Below, piece after piece: positions 12,553 to 24,046 of a stretch of DNA of 64,000 bases. Origin of the DNA: Ilex aquifolium (lineage: Eukaryota > Streptophyta > Magnoliopsida > Aquifoliales > Aquifoliaceae). A program made the translations under genes and the position numbers. Position 1 is the stretch's first letter. Every line of letters begins with the position of its first letter. Location of the stretch: contig OX637391.1 of NCBI GenBank assembly GCA_951799425.1, positions 20,570,551 through 20,634,550 on the forward strand, written 5' to 3'. Under the pieces are notes generated by a model, which saw nothing but the letters and a program-made list of their open reading frames with translations, had not been told where the DNA came from and made no database searches.

Positions 12553-14060
12553 GGTACTTCAAAGCTACATGATCAGTAAACACAAAAGTTGAGGATCCAA
12601 CTAAATATGATCTGAATTTATCAAAAGAAAATACTATAGCAAGCAATACTTTTTTGTTGTGGAATAATTCATTTGCGCATCATTCAAAGTTTTACTTGCA
12701 TAGTAAATCACATGATGTCTCTTATCTTTTCTTTATCCTAAGACAGCTCCTATAGCATAATCACTAGCATCACACATAAGTTTAAAAGGCAAAGACCAGT
12801 CACGTGGTTACATAATTGGTGTAGAAATAAACATGTCTTTAAGTGTATCAAAAGCTTTCTAACATGCATAATTCCAATCAAATAATACATCCTGACACAG
12901 AAGATTACACATTGGTCTGGATATTAAACTAAAATCTTTTATGAATCTCCTGTAAAACCCTATATGACCTAGGAATTATCAAACATCTTTTACAATTTTT
13001 GGCAGAGGGAGACTTCCTATCAGATCAATTTTTGCCTTATCAACTTCAATTCCCTTAGCAGAAACAACATGACCTAAGACAATGCCTTGTGTGGCCATGA
13101 AATGATAATTTTGTCAATTCTAAACAAGATTTGTCACCTCACATCGAGTAAGGACTTTTTCCAAGATTTTATAGGCACAATTTAAATGAATCAACATAGA
13201 CAAAAAATCATCCATAAAGATTTCTAAAAATCGCTCCACCATGTCACTGAAAATACTCAATATACAACGCTAAAAAGTGGCTAGAGCGTTACACAATCCA
13301 AATGACATCCTTTTATAAGCAAAAGTGCCAAAAGAATATGTAAAAGTAGTCGTTTTCCTGGTCATATATTGCTATTTCAATCTAGTTATAGCTGGAGTAC
13401 CCATCCAAAAAATAATAAAATGCATGTCCAGCTATCCTCTTAAGAACGTTGTCCAAAAAGGGTAGAGAAAAATGGTCTTCCCCGGTAAGAGAATTTAACT
13501 TTTGATAGTTAATACACATACGCCAAATAGTAACTGTACGCATAGGGACCAATTCATTTTCTTCATATCTCACTACCGCAACACCAGAATTTTTGGGTAC
13601 TACTTGTGTAGGACTGACCCATTTACTATCAGAGATGACATCTAATAGTTTAAGTACTTTAGTCCTGACAACTTCCTTAAGATGTGTGTTTAACCTAAGT
13701 TGTGGCTGTCGGGAAGGTTTAGAGTCTTCTTCCAAGTATATGCAATAAGTACAGAGAAGATGACTTGTTCCCTTAATATTGGCTACTGTCCAACCAATTG
13801 CACACTGATGATTTTTGATGACCCTTATCAATTGAATTTCTTGTGACTTTGACAATTTTGAAGATATCATAACTGGATAAGTTTCATCCTCCCCCAAGAA
13901 GACATATTTCAAGTCGGCTAGAAGAGGTTTCAACTCGAGCTTAGGAGCCATGACACTAGATTCCACATACTTTGTTCCATTAGGCGATAACTTTTCAAAT
14001 TTTGGAACCCATGTTCTAACAGTGGACATATACACAAAATACTCAAAATTATTTACAGAC
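12553..14060 (-). pseudogene. A: RT and N-terminal RNase H region
   Basis: Minus-strand RT of A, resuming after element B. RT landmarks are RMCINYQKLNSL, FLPFLDNVLKRIAGHAFYY and FLDGYSSYN near 13390-13520, preceded by IGWTVANIKG and an ISDSKWVSPTQVVPK segment. All are shared with E. RNase H follows toward 12553. Many breaks. Confidence 0.85.
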
Positions 14061-14830
14061 TTATTTACAAGACTCAAACAATGAATGTGACTCTCTTTCC
14101 TTTCTACTGTAGAAATTTTTAAATAGACTATGAGTCAATGACTCAATGCCATTCACTTCTTGCAAATCTTTCTCCTCCCTAGGCTGCTTAGCAATATCGA
14201 ACACATTCAATTCTAATGTCATGTTACCAAATGAAAGTTTCATGATTTCATTCCTACAATTAATCAAAATATTAGACATAGCAAGGAATGGTCGACCCAA
14301 AATGACAAGAATTTTTGTAGTGACATGCAAAACTAGCTGTGTATCCAAAACAATAAAATCCACTGGAAAATAGAATTTATCAACTTGAACAAGAACATCC
14401 TCAACAATTCCATATGGAATTTTCATAGATTGGTCAACCAACTGCAATGTGACATTTGTGGGTTTTAACTCACCCAACCCTGACTGTTTATAGACTGTAT
14501 ATGGGAGTAAATTGACACTAGCTCCAAGATCAAGCAAAGCTTGCTCAATTATGAATGAGAATGTGGGACTCATAGGATATTTGTACTTCATAGGGGCCTT
14601 GTGTTAAATGATAACACCATCCTGTTCAGTAAAAAATGCTCTTTTTCGTACATTTATCCTTGTTTTCACTATGCAAAGGTCTTTCAAAAACTTAGCATAT
14701 GATGGGACTTGCTTGATTGCATCCAATAGGGGTATATTAATCTTCACTTGCTTAAACAACTCAAAAATTTCATTATGATTTTTCAATGGTTGATGTTTCT
14801 TAACTCATTGAGGAAAAGGTAAAGGAATAG
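14061..14830 (-). pseudogene. A: aspartic protease region
   Basis: The translation contains IEQALLDLGASVNLLPY with the DLGAS active-site form found in Athila proteases, then GIVEDVLVQVDKFYFPVDFI and VILGRPFL. It is equivalent to about 39460-39990 of E. The N-terminal linker with FELFKQVKINIPLLDAIKQ is near 14610-14786. Confidence 0.85.
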
Positions 14831-14989
14831 GATTTGATTTGTCTTTTTCATCAAGCAACTCTGTTTCCTTTTGAATAGTAGGTTTAGTCTCAACTAGTTC
14901 ATTTACAGGGATTGACTCAGCCACTGATTCAAGGATTTTAGCTTTGATGGTCTTGTCAATCACTTTACCACTACTCAATGTGGTAACTA

Positions 14990-16060
14990 CTTGGACTTGG
15001 CCCTAAGATGAGAATTTTTTCTTCTCCATTGTGCTCAAAGACTGGGACAGCTTAGCTATGTGACTTTTGATGTAATCAATGGTCTGTGGTGTTTGGGCCT
15101 TGAAGTCATTGAATGCATGAGTAGACTGAGTATTCAAACTTATCTAACTTTGAATGAACTGATTCATGGTAGTTTCCAGAATTTTTTTTTTTTTTTTTGT
15201 GTGGGGATTGGTAAGATGGATATGACTGCTGGGCCTGATGTTGTGGTGGAGGTGGACCTTGTTGTTGACTTACAGGCTATGCATTTTTTCAGTTGGAGTT
15301 CGGGTGATTCCGCCACCCTGGATTGTAAGTCTCACAATATGGATTGAAATAAGGCTTATTGAAGTTAAAAATGGCATTGGATTGTTCCTTAAAGACTTTC
15401 TTAAATGCAGGGATGGTAGGACACTCTCCCATGGGATGTCCTAACAAAGCACAAATTCCACACAACTTGTCAGTAGGAGACACAACAAAAATTTCATTGA
15501 CCATTTTCATCTCTAGAGCCTTTAGCTTTCGAGACAAAGTAGTCATTCTAGTCCTCAGGTCGTCATATTCTTTCAACATATATTTCCCTCCCTAGGATGT
15601 GGATGGTTTAGTTCAACAATATTTGGTGAGGCCAAGTCCCACATTTAGGAACTCTAAAAAATGGTGTCAAAAAACTCGAATGCCTCATCGGGATTCTTTC
15701 CCATGAATTCTCCTTAGCCCATCATTTCTACAAACTAACACAATGTAGTGGGAAGGGCATCATAAAAGAAATAGAGTTCAAATCTCAAATGCATGATATG
15801 GGCAAGCTTGGAGAAGATCCTTAAATCTCTCCCAACATTGGTAAAATTTTTCTTCCTCTTTCACAGAAAAATTCATAATTTGACGTCTCAATGTATTGGT
15901 TCAGTGTACAAGGAAAAATTTCTTGAAAAATTCAGTTTGTAAGACTTGTCAACTTTGAGTAGATTGAACTTTCAAAGAACTTAGCCATTGTTTAGCTTTA
16001 TCCTTCAAAGAAAAAGGAAAAAGTTTCAAAAGAGTCTGATGATGCGTGTGATGAAAATGA
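14990..16060 (-). pseudogene. A: gag region
   Basis: Minus-strand gag of A. Clear signatures near 15289-15579 are LSRKLKALEMK, CGICALLGHPMGECPTIP (zinc-knuckle region) and TYNPGWRNHPN. The upstream capsid-like part is heavily eroded. A plus-strand T-run at 15184-15198 is low complexity. Confidence 0.8.
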
Positions 16061-16197
16061 TGAAGAACTAGAATAATTTATCGACCCTACTTACTTGGCA
16101 GACATTAACAAAAATGATCACAGGATAAATGAAACAATATATACATATAACACAATCTAGGCAATTCCCTTTCTCTATTTTCACAAATCACCGTAAC

Positions 16198-16215
16198 TCC
16201 CCAGAAACAGTGCCA
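16198..16215 (-). promoter_or_regulatory. A: eroded Athila-type primer-binding site
   Basis: The minus strand reads TGGCACTGTTTCTGGGGG, a decayed form of TGGCGCCGTTGCCGGGGA seen intact in E (37389), six bases inside the 5' LTR. Confidence 0.75.
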
Positions 16216-16220
16216 AAAAC

Positions 16221-17749
16221 TGGACTTGATCTCAATTGTACACACCCAAGTATAAGTGGTTTAGTTGTAATATTTCTCAGTGAAGTCCGAGCTCCATTCC
16301 ATAGGGAATTATCTATTGGAAACTGGGAATAGAAAAGAGTGAATAAAACCTAGAAAAAAGATTGTGAAATAGTGGATTGTGGTGTGAGCTTAGTGATTTG
16401 AAAACTACTTGCTGAAAAAAATGAATTTGCAACAAATGGAAAAAGGCACTCTTTAGTTCGAGGATCGGGACATATATTTCATTGCCTAAGATTATGATAT
16501 TGCTATCTACTACAATTAATCTCCACGTTAATGGTAAGTTAATCAGAAGGTAGTAAATATAAAACCATAACAAAGCAACACTTAGGTTTACCGGAAGGTA
16601 AGTTCACCATACTACAATCAATTACCCTAGCAACCTAAAGGTATACAACCGTTCAAAAGTTCACTTGAAAAATCGATCGGAAGGTTTATGGTTTAATGAA
16701 AAATATAGTTCCAGATTATGAATTGACTCGAAAGCATTGGATATGGAGAAATTCAACCCGTCTATAACCAATCTCCCGACTTTTACATAAAACCCAACTT
16801 AGTAATTCATTAAATCATATATGAAGTACATAATAAAAGGATGGAATCAAAAAAACAATAAACCCTAGCTCGGTAATTGCATGAACCTGAGCATAACCTA
16901 AGTTACACATTAGTAATACAAAACAATAAAGGGAGGTATATAACAATAAAGCATAACTGAAAAATACAATTATTATAACTCAAGCAATGTTATACAAGTC
17001 CTCCCCCCCTCACTAAAGGGATAATGAAAAACTACTCACTCTTCATAGTCATAGACAACCTAGAAAAGTGGGTGATCTTCATTCCTCCAAGTAAGGTTGG
17101 ACTTACAATACAACACCATAAAATTAAAGCAAAGTTCGTAACTCTTCCCCAAGGTTAGATTGAAACACTACCACCCTTCCTGTGCCAAGGCAAGGCTAGG
17201 AAAAGTGAAAGAGGTTCAACCCTCCAGGTAAGAAGAGGTCTCCAAGACATGTAAAAGAGACACTAGGCTAGGGAAGCCTTAAACTAAAACCAGAAGGATG
17301 AAGTATGGAGAATGATTTGAAATCTAGTAGGAGAGGGTATTTATAGAAGGGCTAGTGGGCAACAACTGCTGGAAAGGAGCAACCAAATTCCAGATTGCAT
17401 CATCTGACCAATTGGAAGACAACTCCTTTAAGTCGGTTAAAGCATCATCCGGATGCTGGCTTTTCTCTGGAACTTCGGCAGCTTGTTTCTTGGTCTCTTC
17501 TGTTGATGCTAGGCCCTATCATTCGAATGGTCTTCAATGTCTGAATGCTAATAGCATTGCCTCAATCCTCTTTTTTCACACTTTAGCCCCTTAGCTTTCA
17601 ATTTTCCTCTTTTAGACCCTATATTTTCAAAAACAACATATTTTCATCAATTAGTAATGCTATCATTTAATTTTAACCCTTTAATTATTAAAGTAATGTC
17701 ATTAACCCTCTAATCAAATACAATAACAGTCACTTTTTAGGGTTAATCA
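16221..17749 (-). repeat. A: 5' LTR
   Basis: About 1.5 kb. Its inner end (minus strand) carries ACTTGGGTGTGTACA shortly before the end, matching the LTR end of E (CACTTGGGTGTACACATTGG). The outer end is placed at TGATTAACCC (minus strand, 17749) because the sequence just inside resembles the LTR start of E. The partner LTR is outside the window, so the outer boundary is less certain. Confidence 0.65.
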
Positions 17750-17875
17750 CCTACGCTTGGGTATTCTTTGATAATTTAACCCATTTCTAAGAGGCAAACA
17801 TTTTTGGTGTTGTGTCTGGGAAGCGTGTTGATTCAAGAGGTGATTTGGATGATCGTCAGGTAAGTCTTGTGATTC
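17750..17875 (+). mobile_element. G': LTR end plus primer site of another Athila-like element
   Basis: A 126-bp scrap between A and C. It holds the end of a plus-strand LTR (to about 17800), then TGGTGTTGTGTCTGGGAA at 17805-17822, a decayed TGGCGCCGTTGCCGGGAA primer site. About 45 bp of it recur at 57866-57911. Confidence 0.6.
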
Positions 17876-18046
17876 TGTGACACCCCAAAATTCGGGTGTC
17901 CATTATTAACCCATAATTAACTCAAACTAAGCCAAGATATCAATACGATCTGATACCAAGCTGTGCACCCCAAAATTCGGGTGTCCATTATTAACCCATA
18001 ATTAACTCAAACTAAGCCAAGATATCAATACGCTCTGATACCAAGT
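17876..18046 (-). repeat. C: two tandem units carrying a primer-site copy (3' LTR)
   Basis: Units at 17876-17961 and 17962-18046 are near identical. Each begins TGTGACACCCC or TGTGCACCCC and ends with a form of GCTCTGATACCAAG, the plus-strand image of the primer site plus its link to the LTR. A third LTR-start-like sequence (TGAGACACCCC) follows at 18047. Confidence 0.85.
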
Positions 18047-18323
18047 TGAGACACCCCAAGGGGTCCTTTATTAACCGTTGATCATCCATCAACCCGCGAA
18101 AACACCCGTGGATGTCGCTTAACCTGACACCACGTCGATAGCATCCCCTTAACCGGGATTATAGCCCACAAGTGTAACCTGTGTTCCATTGTTCATTGGA
18201 TCCAACCAAGGTCCAATATACCATGATTTATACTCAATTATGGTCCATTTACATCTTTGGAGGGAAGGAAAACATAGGCTGAAAACATGGCAAAACAGTT
18301 TTAAAATTTGAAATTTTTGGAAA

Positions 18324-18394
18324 GCATACCGGTACTGCGTACCGATACGGTTTTCCCACTGGACAGCAGCGTACCGGTACTGTGTACCGGTATT
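18324..18394. repeat. C: GTACCGGTAC palindrome array (3' LTR), about 4 copies
   Basis: Four exact or near copies of GTACCGGTAC in two close pairs separated by a spacer containing CCCACTGGACAGC. The partner LTR carries six copies. Confidence 0.88.
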
Positions 18395-20437
18395 GTCTGT
18401 CCATTTTTGCCTATTTCAACTGTTTTGGATTTCAAATCCATTCCAAACCCTTCCACATCCATCCAATACATGTTTAACATCATTTCCCACACAAAAGTTG
18501 GTACTCACAAGTTCTATTACAATCATTTGCATATAATTACATATCTAAAAGCTAAGTTTTCATAAATGTTTACAAAAACTCAAGGTAAAGCCACAAGCGG
18601 CCTCTCTTCATCATTGGGGTCCCGGATAAGCGTCATCCGCCGGTGTGTGTCTCGTACCTGAAATGTTTTCCCGTATAGGGTGAGCCACGCTCAATAGAGT
18701 ATCCCCTATAGAGGCTACTCCCCACCCTAGATGCACATGAAATGTTCACAATGCAACCGATCAACACTTTATAACATTCCACTCAAGAATATGTATTCCA
18801 TGTAGGAATTCACCATGATATGCCATGAAATGAGATGAGACTCACTCACGCACATCAACCCGAGCCCTTCCCAACTCCTCAACACATGCAAGTACCCATG
18901 TGAATGACTCCGTCATCTATGTTACACATCAAATGACATTTACAAATCTAGGGTCTTTCTTGGGGTGGATATTCATGGACTTACACCAACGGCACCCAAC
19001 CGACACGGGATTCATGAACTTCCACCAACGGTTCCGCGTACACTGACACACTTTATGGGCTCTTATACCAACGGAGTACGTATCCAATCACCGGGTCTCT
19101 CACCCGAGGGATAGTCATGCCCTTCTTGCTACCCCAACCCAATTTTCATGCAACCGCGCGACTTAGTCGGATCATCGACCCAACTTTCCCAAGTCCACCT
19201 GTCATCCACCAAGTAAGGTGATGACGACAACCATGCATACACACCCTCATGATGCGATATCTCCGTGCAAATGCAATGTAATGAACCATTACATATCAAT
19301 GTCATATCCCATATGTAATGAATGTCATATGGACAATTTAAACCACTTATCAACATGTACCATGGCAATTTATATCATATGCATATAATTTCCATGAACT
19401 ATCACCATGCTAACATATCATAAAGCATATGTCCACATATCAACAACAATGTCTAAGCAGGTTACTCCAATTGCATCAAAACAACAATTTCCAATCACTC
19501 AAGGCATTTTATCAAACACCTTCAAGGCAACAATCATGTTAAACACATATCATGCCCAAAATTTCACCAAGTTACAAAGAATTACACAAGTAACTTCCAT
19601 ACACCAAAATCCAGCTAGAAGTTAGCCTAAGCCATTTCTTCATTTCCATAACTATAGACAAGTTATAGGTCATCTATTCATCTAACCCTTTTTCCTATGA
19701 ACACCTTAGGTTAGAAATAAACTGGAGTAGGAGGGAACCCTACCTCTTGAAGCATAAATCAAAGAGTAGAACCTCCAAGAACACCCTCCAAGCCCAAAAA
19801 TCTTGATTTCTCCAAATCTCTTCTTTGGATCTTCAGTGAAATCCTCCGTTCTTGTATGTAAACGTAGCCCTCGTCGAGAGGATCAACTTTAACTATTGGC
19901 TCGACGGATTCCGACTAATGGAACTCCGGGAATCGATGAAAGAATCTTGAATTTCTCTCTTTCTCTCCCTTTTTCTCTCCAACGTTCAAGACCAGCTGAA
20001 AATCAGAGATATTTGTGCCAAATATCTGATTTTCAACCCTATTTATAATTTCCAAGGCTTGGCTCAGATCATGCCACACGCCCCCCACTTGTTCGGGTCC
20101 GTTTTTGCCCCGAAACGATTTATTTGATCCCGGTTTAAGTTCAAATTAATTTTATTTGAACTTTAATTCAATTATAAGGAAAATTTATATTTTCCATTTA
20201 TGGGGACCTTTATGAGGTCATTCGACACACAGTCGTCTCGTAAAATGTGAAAAATCTTACTATCTCAGAATTCGACAAAATTAATTTGGGTGACTCGATT
20301 TCGCGATACGAATCCAACGGCGAAGTCCTTTGTATCATACGAGTTCTAGAGAGCACGTATATTAATTCCCGCATTATAGTGGCAAATGACCATTTTGCCC
20401 TTTTTCAAAAAAAATTCAAATTTACTCGGGTTTTACA

Positions 20438-20450
20438 TTCTTCCCTCCTT
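20438..20450 (-). promoter_or_regulatory. C: polypurine tract
   Basis: The minus strand reads AAGGAGGGAAGAA against the inner edge of the 3' LTR. Confidence 0.78.
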
Positions 20451-20529
20451 AAAATGAATTTTGTCCCCGAAATTCACACACACATGCACACACAATCACA
20501 TGCATATGCAACAGTCGTCTAATATTAAA

Positions 20530-21945
20530 TGACTATAAGAACGTACCTCCATCCTCGAACAAGAAATGATAATTGGTACGTATAATGTCCTCGCGCTCCC
20601 ATGTTGCCTCCTCCACTCCCCGGTGCTGCCACAGCACATTCACTAGCCTCACGGTCTTGCCTCGCAAAACCTGATCCCGGCTATCCATGATATGCATTGG
20701 TCCCTCCTCGAAGGTTCCATTCACATCAACAACATGCTCGCCCCAATCCACCACATGAGTCGGATCTGGGGTGTATTTCCGGAGTATAGAGACATGGAAT
20801 ACCGCATGAACACCCGATAGATTTGGCGGTAACGCCAACCGGTAAGCAACTATACCAACCCTCTCAAGTACTTCGAAGGGCCCGATGTACCTCGGCGACA
20901 GCTTTCCCGCTTGCCGAACCTGACCACTCCTCTCTTAGGCATCACCTTCAAGAAGACATGATCTCCCACCTCAAACTCTAGAGATCACCGCCGTTTATCG
21001 ACGTAGCACTTCTGCCGGTTCTGAGCCGTGAGAAGATGCTTCCGTATCAAGTCCACCTTCTCCGAGGTGTCTCTAACCAATTCCGGACCCGTAGAGGGTC
21101 TCTCCCCTACTTCCGTCCAACAAACCGGAGAACGACAAGGCCTCCCATATAGTGCCTCATAGGGTGTCATCTGTATGCTCGCCTGATAACTGTTGTTGTA
21201 GGCGAACTCCACTAAGGGCAAGTGTTCTTCCCAACTACCCTTGAGATCTAGGACACATGCCCGTAGCATGTCCTCTAAAGTCTGGATGGTCCTCTCCGAC
21301 TGACCGTCCATTTAGGGATGAAAAGCAGTGCTCATCATCAATTGCGTCCCCATGGATCATTGGAAACTCTCCCAAAAATGAGCCGTAAATCTAGGATCCC
21401 GATCCGATACTATAGATACGAGCACCCCATGCAACCGGACAATCTCCCGTATATACAACCTGCAGAATTCCTCCAGTGTGAAGGTCATCCACACTGCCAA
21501 AAAGTGTGCCGACTTCGTAAGCCGGTCCACTATCACCCATACCGCGTCATGCCCTCGCGATGTCCGTGGCAAGTGGGTCATAAAATCCGTCGTGACATGC
21601 TCCTACTTCCACTCAGCTACCTCTAAAGGCTGGAGTAATCCTGCTGGTCTCTAGTGCTCAGCCTTCACTTGCTGACATGTGAGACATCGGCTAACAAAAT
21701 CCCCAACGTGTTTCTTCATTCCGCTCCAATAATACTAGCGACGAAGATCATGGTACATCTTCGTGCCACCTGGATGCACAGCAAAACAGGAGCGATGGAA
21801 CTCACTAAGGATCTCCTCTCTCAGCTCCGCATAATGGGGAACCACAATCCGTCCCCTAAACCAAAGACTACCATCCGAATGAATGGCCTAGCCCTCATCA
21901 CCTGTACCTGACTATACTCGGTCTCTAATGGACAAAATCTTTGTG
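20530..21945 (-). pseudogene. C: integrase with chromodomain
   Basis: Minus strand. The chromodomain tail has VRLVNVLWQHRGVEEATWE near 20590-20680, preceded by FHVSILRKY and VDWGEHVVD. The core shows [54 protein letters not shown] and [11 protein letters not shown]. This is the Tekay arrangement. A few breaks. Confidence 0.9.
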
Positions 21946-21947
21946 TC

Positions 21948-22151
21948 CTACCCCTGGGACTCGATCACCCTGCTCAGTAGGGAAGGTGTAGCCACCAAGC
22001 TCCCTAGAACACCCTGAGTGTGACCCCGATAATGCAGCCCAAACTGTCCCACAATCTCGAGCATCTGCCACTCCCGGGAAGCCACACTAGCCAAGACTCC
22101 CCGTGACTTCCGGCTGAGTGCATCAGCCACCACATTTGCCTTACCGGGATG
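21948..22151 (-). pseudogene. C: end of RNase H and start of integrase (left of D1)
   Basis: The translation has [22 protein letters not shown], the end of RNase H in this lineage. The rest of RNase H lies right of D1 at 24047, and the GTAAT duplication links the two sides. Confidence 0.85.
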
Positions 22152-22156
22152 GTAAT

Positions 22157-24046
22157 TTCTTGGTGAAAAACGTTGTTGTTTCTTAACCCCTAAAAACCAT
22201 CCCTTAGAATGTGTAGTGTATGTGTGAAGGGAGTGTCACTCTCCCTATGGCAACGGTGAAATGGAATGCGCGAAATGAACAAAAGTGCTCCCCAAGCGCA
22301 AGGAGTCTTTTGAATGTCGTGTTTTACTTGGAAGAGTATTCCAAGGTCGTCTCCTCAGGGAAGGAAATGTCAAGTTGTGTGAAAGTGATTTTGGTGAACA
22401 AAAGGGAAAAATGTAAAATCTTTTGAGTTTTGGTTTGGGGAGTGAAGTTTGTGAATGAGAATGAAATGAAAACAAGTGTTGGCTAATCCAAAGGGTTCAT
22501 TCCAATGGGAATCCCAAATCAACTCGAAGCCTTCCTCGAATAGAGCCTAGATGTACGATTGATTCGTGGGAATCTCGGGACTAAAATGGAGGTAAGGATT
22601 CAAGCATACCCCATGAGGATGCCTACGGTGTATCAAGAACTCACAACCATGTCCTCACCCCAACCCAGTCAAACCGAGCCATCGTACTCTGAGAGGAGGA
22701 ATGAAAATGAGTTGAAGTGGCACACCCAAGAGCAGTTCTTCCTTAGATTAACCAACTTAAAATCTAGCTACTCATGAAAGCAAGAAAGGAATGCATAATG
22801 TAAAGAGACATAATGAAGAAATAAAACATGGAACTTAACTTAAAGCAAGAAAACTTAAGCTATGAAGAAAAATATACAATACCCATTTTAAAGCAAGAAA
22901 TGAAGAAAACTTGGAAGCAACAATGGTGGAATCTAGAACATGTGATTAAACTTGAAATGTACTTGAAGTAAATTACATTAAAGACATTAAATGAAGATTA
23001 CAAGATCCTTACAAAAGATTACAAGTGAAATGACGGAAGAAAATGAAAAAATCTAAGTTTTCTATCTACTATTCATCATCTTCTTCCTTGGACTACTCCT
23101 AAGCTTAGGTAGCCACCCTTGAAGAACTTGTGTAATGTTGAATGTATGGAGTGTGAGCCTTGAATTTTCGTCCATAGGGGTCTTCTAGCATGTGTGTGCA
23201 AGCCTCCCATCAATGGGAGGTGAGATGATGGCCCTTGACAGGCTAGGACAAGCTTAGCCTGCAACCATCATGCCTGCCCCCTTCTCTCCCATCCTCCTTA
23301 AATGCCAAGCCTCCAAAGTCTTCAAATTGTGTAAGGGAGGCATGGTTGTAGGTAGAACATGTTGGGATAGGTGTGGGAGAAGTATAGGTGGGACCCCCAA
23401 GCAAGTGGGAGATGATTTGCAGGCGTCTGGGCTGTTCTGGGCACTCTGGGCACGACGACCCCCAAGCAAGTGGGAGATGATTTGCAGGCGTCTGGGCTTT
23501 TTTGGGCACTCTGGGCACAGCGTACCGGTATGCGTACCGGTACGGAGAACTCCAGTAGCCTCAGCGTACCGATACGCGTATCGGTACGGTTTCTACTCCG
23601 GACCAGTTTTTGTAGAATTGTCATAACTTTTGATCCAACCTTCCGATTGAGATGAAATTTTGAAACAATACAGAAGACATCCAGATCTACAACTTTTATG
23701 TTTTTCAATTTTTCAGATTCTAATTGGATCATGGTCAAAAAGGAGGAAAACCGAGGTACTGCAACCAAATGGTGTGGGTGCTGGTGCCTTTGTTACCAAG
23801 CACCAATACCTCCTTGATTTCTTTCACTTTTAAGCCTCCAAATCCTCAAGTAATGTATCCATGCCTTCACGAAACGTCCACACTTAGTTGCAAGGTTCTA
23901 AAATCCATCATTTAAGTTATAATTATTGTAACATCAAAAATTTAACATTATTCATAATTTCAGCTAACTCTAAGTAATTAATTACAAAGTTGAGTTTAAA
24001 ATGCATGTAATGAGGCCATCAAATATACAATATTTTGTGCTCATCA
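22157..24046 (-). mobile_element. D1: solo LTR of a D/F-type Athila element, inside C
   Basis: A 1890-bp solo LTR in minus orientation, beginning TGATGAGCACAAAATATTG on the minus strand. It is flanked by GTAAT at 22152-22156 and 24047-24051. It aligns with both D2 LTRs and more distantly with the F LTR. There is no internal sequence, so it is the product of LTR-LTR recombination. The short ORFs in it are chance frames. Confidence 0.92.
23521..23588. repeat. D1: GTACCGGTAC palindrome array
   Basis: Four exact or near copies (including GTACCGATAC and GTATCGGTAC) in two pairs, about 460-525 bp into the LTR, followed by CTCCGGACCAG. Confidence 0.88.

Larger units (their letters stand above)
1..17749 (-). 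mobile_element. Element A: Athila-lineage Ty3/gypsy retrotransposon, 3' end outside window
   Basis: Athila-type element read on the minus strand. From right to left it has a 5' LTR (16221-17749), a primer site, gag, protease, RT, RNase H, integrase and post-pol sequence running off the left edge. Element B (2998-12552) sits in its RNase H region, and the GGTAC duplication shows that the two halves were once continuous. Its gag segment near 15300-15580 closely matches the gag of element E (shared CGICAL.GHP.GECPTIPAFK pattern), so both belong to one lineage. The coding part is heavily broken (well over ten breaks). It is older than B, whose own LTRs differ by about 7%. Confidence 0.85.
17876..20437 (-). 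repeat. C: 3' LTR (left, complete)
   Basis: 2562 bp; plus strand starts TGTGACACCCC and ends GGGTTTTACA. Related to the B LTRs, with TATAAATA on the minus strand at 20040-20047, about 395 bp in, the same offset as in B. It contains two 85-86 bp primer-site-bearing units at its outer end and a GTACCGGTAC array. Confidence 0.9.

Noticed and set aside
23243-23768. Overlapping Pro/Cys-rich ORFs of 70-150 codons
   Set aside because: Inside solo LTR D1; they cross its palindrome array and are not preserved in D2 LTRs.
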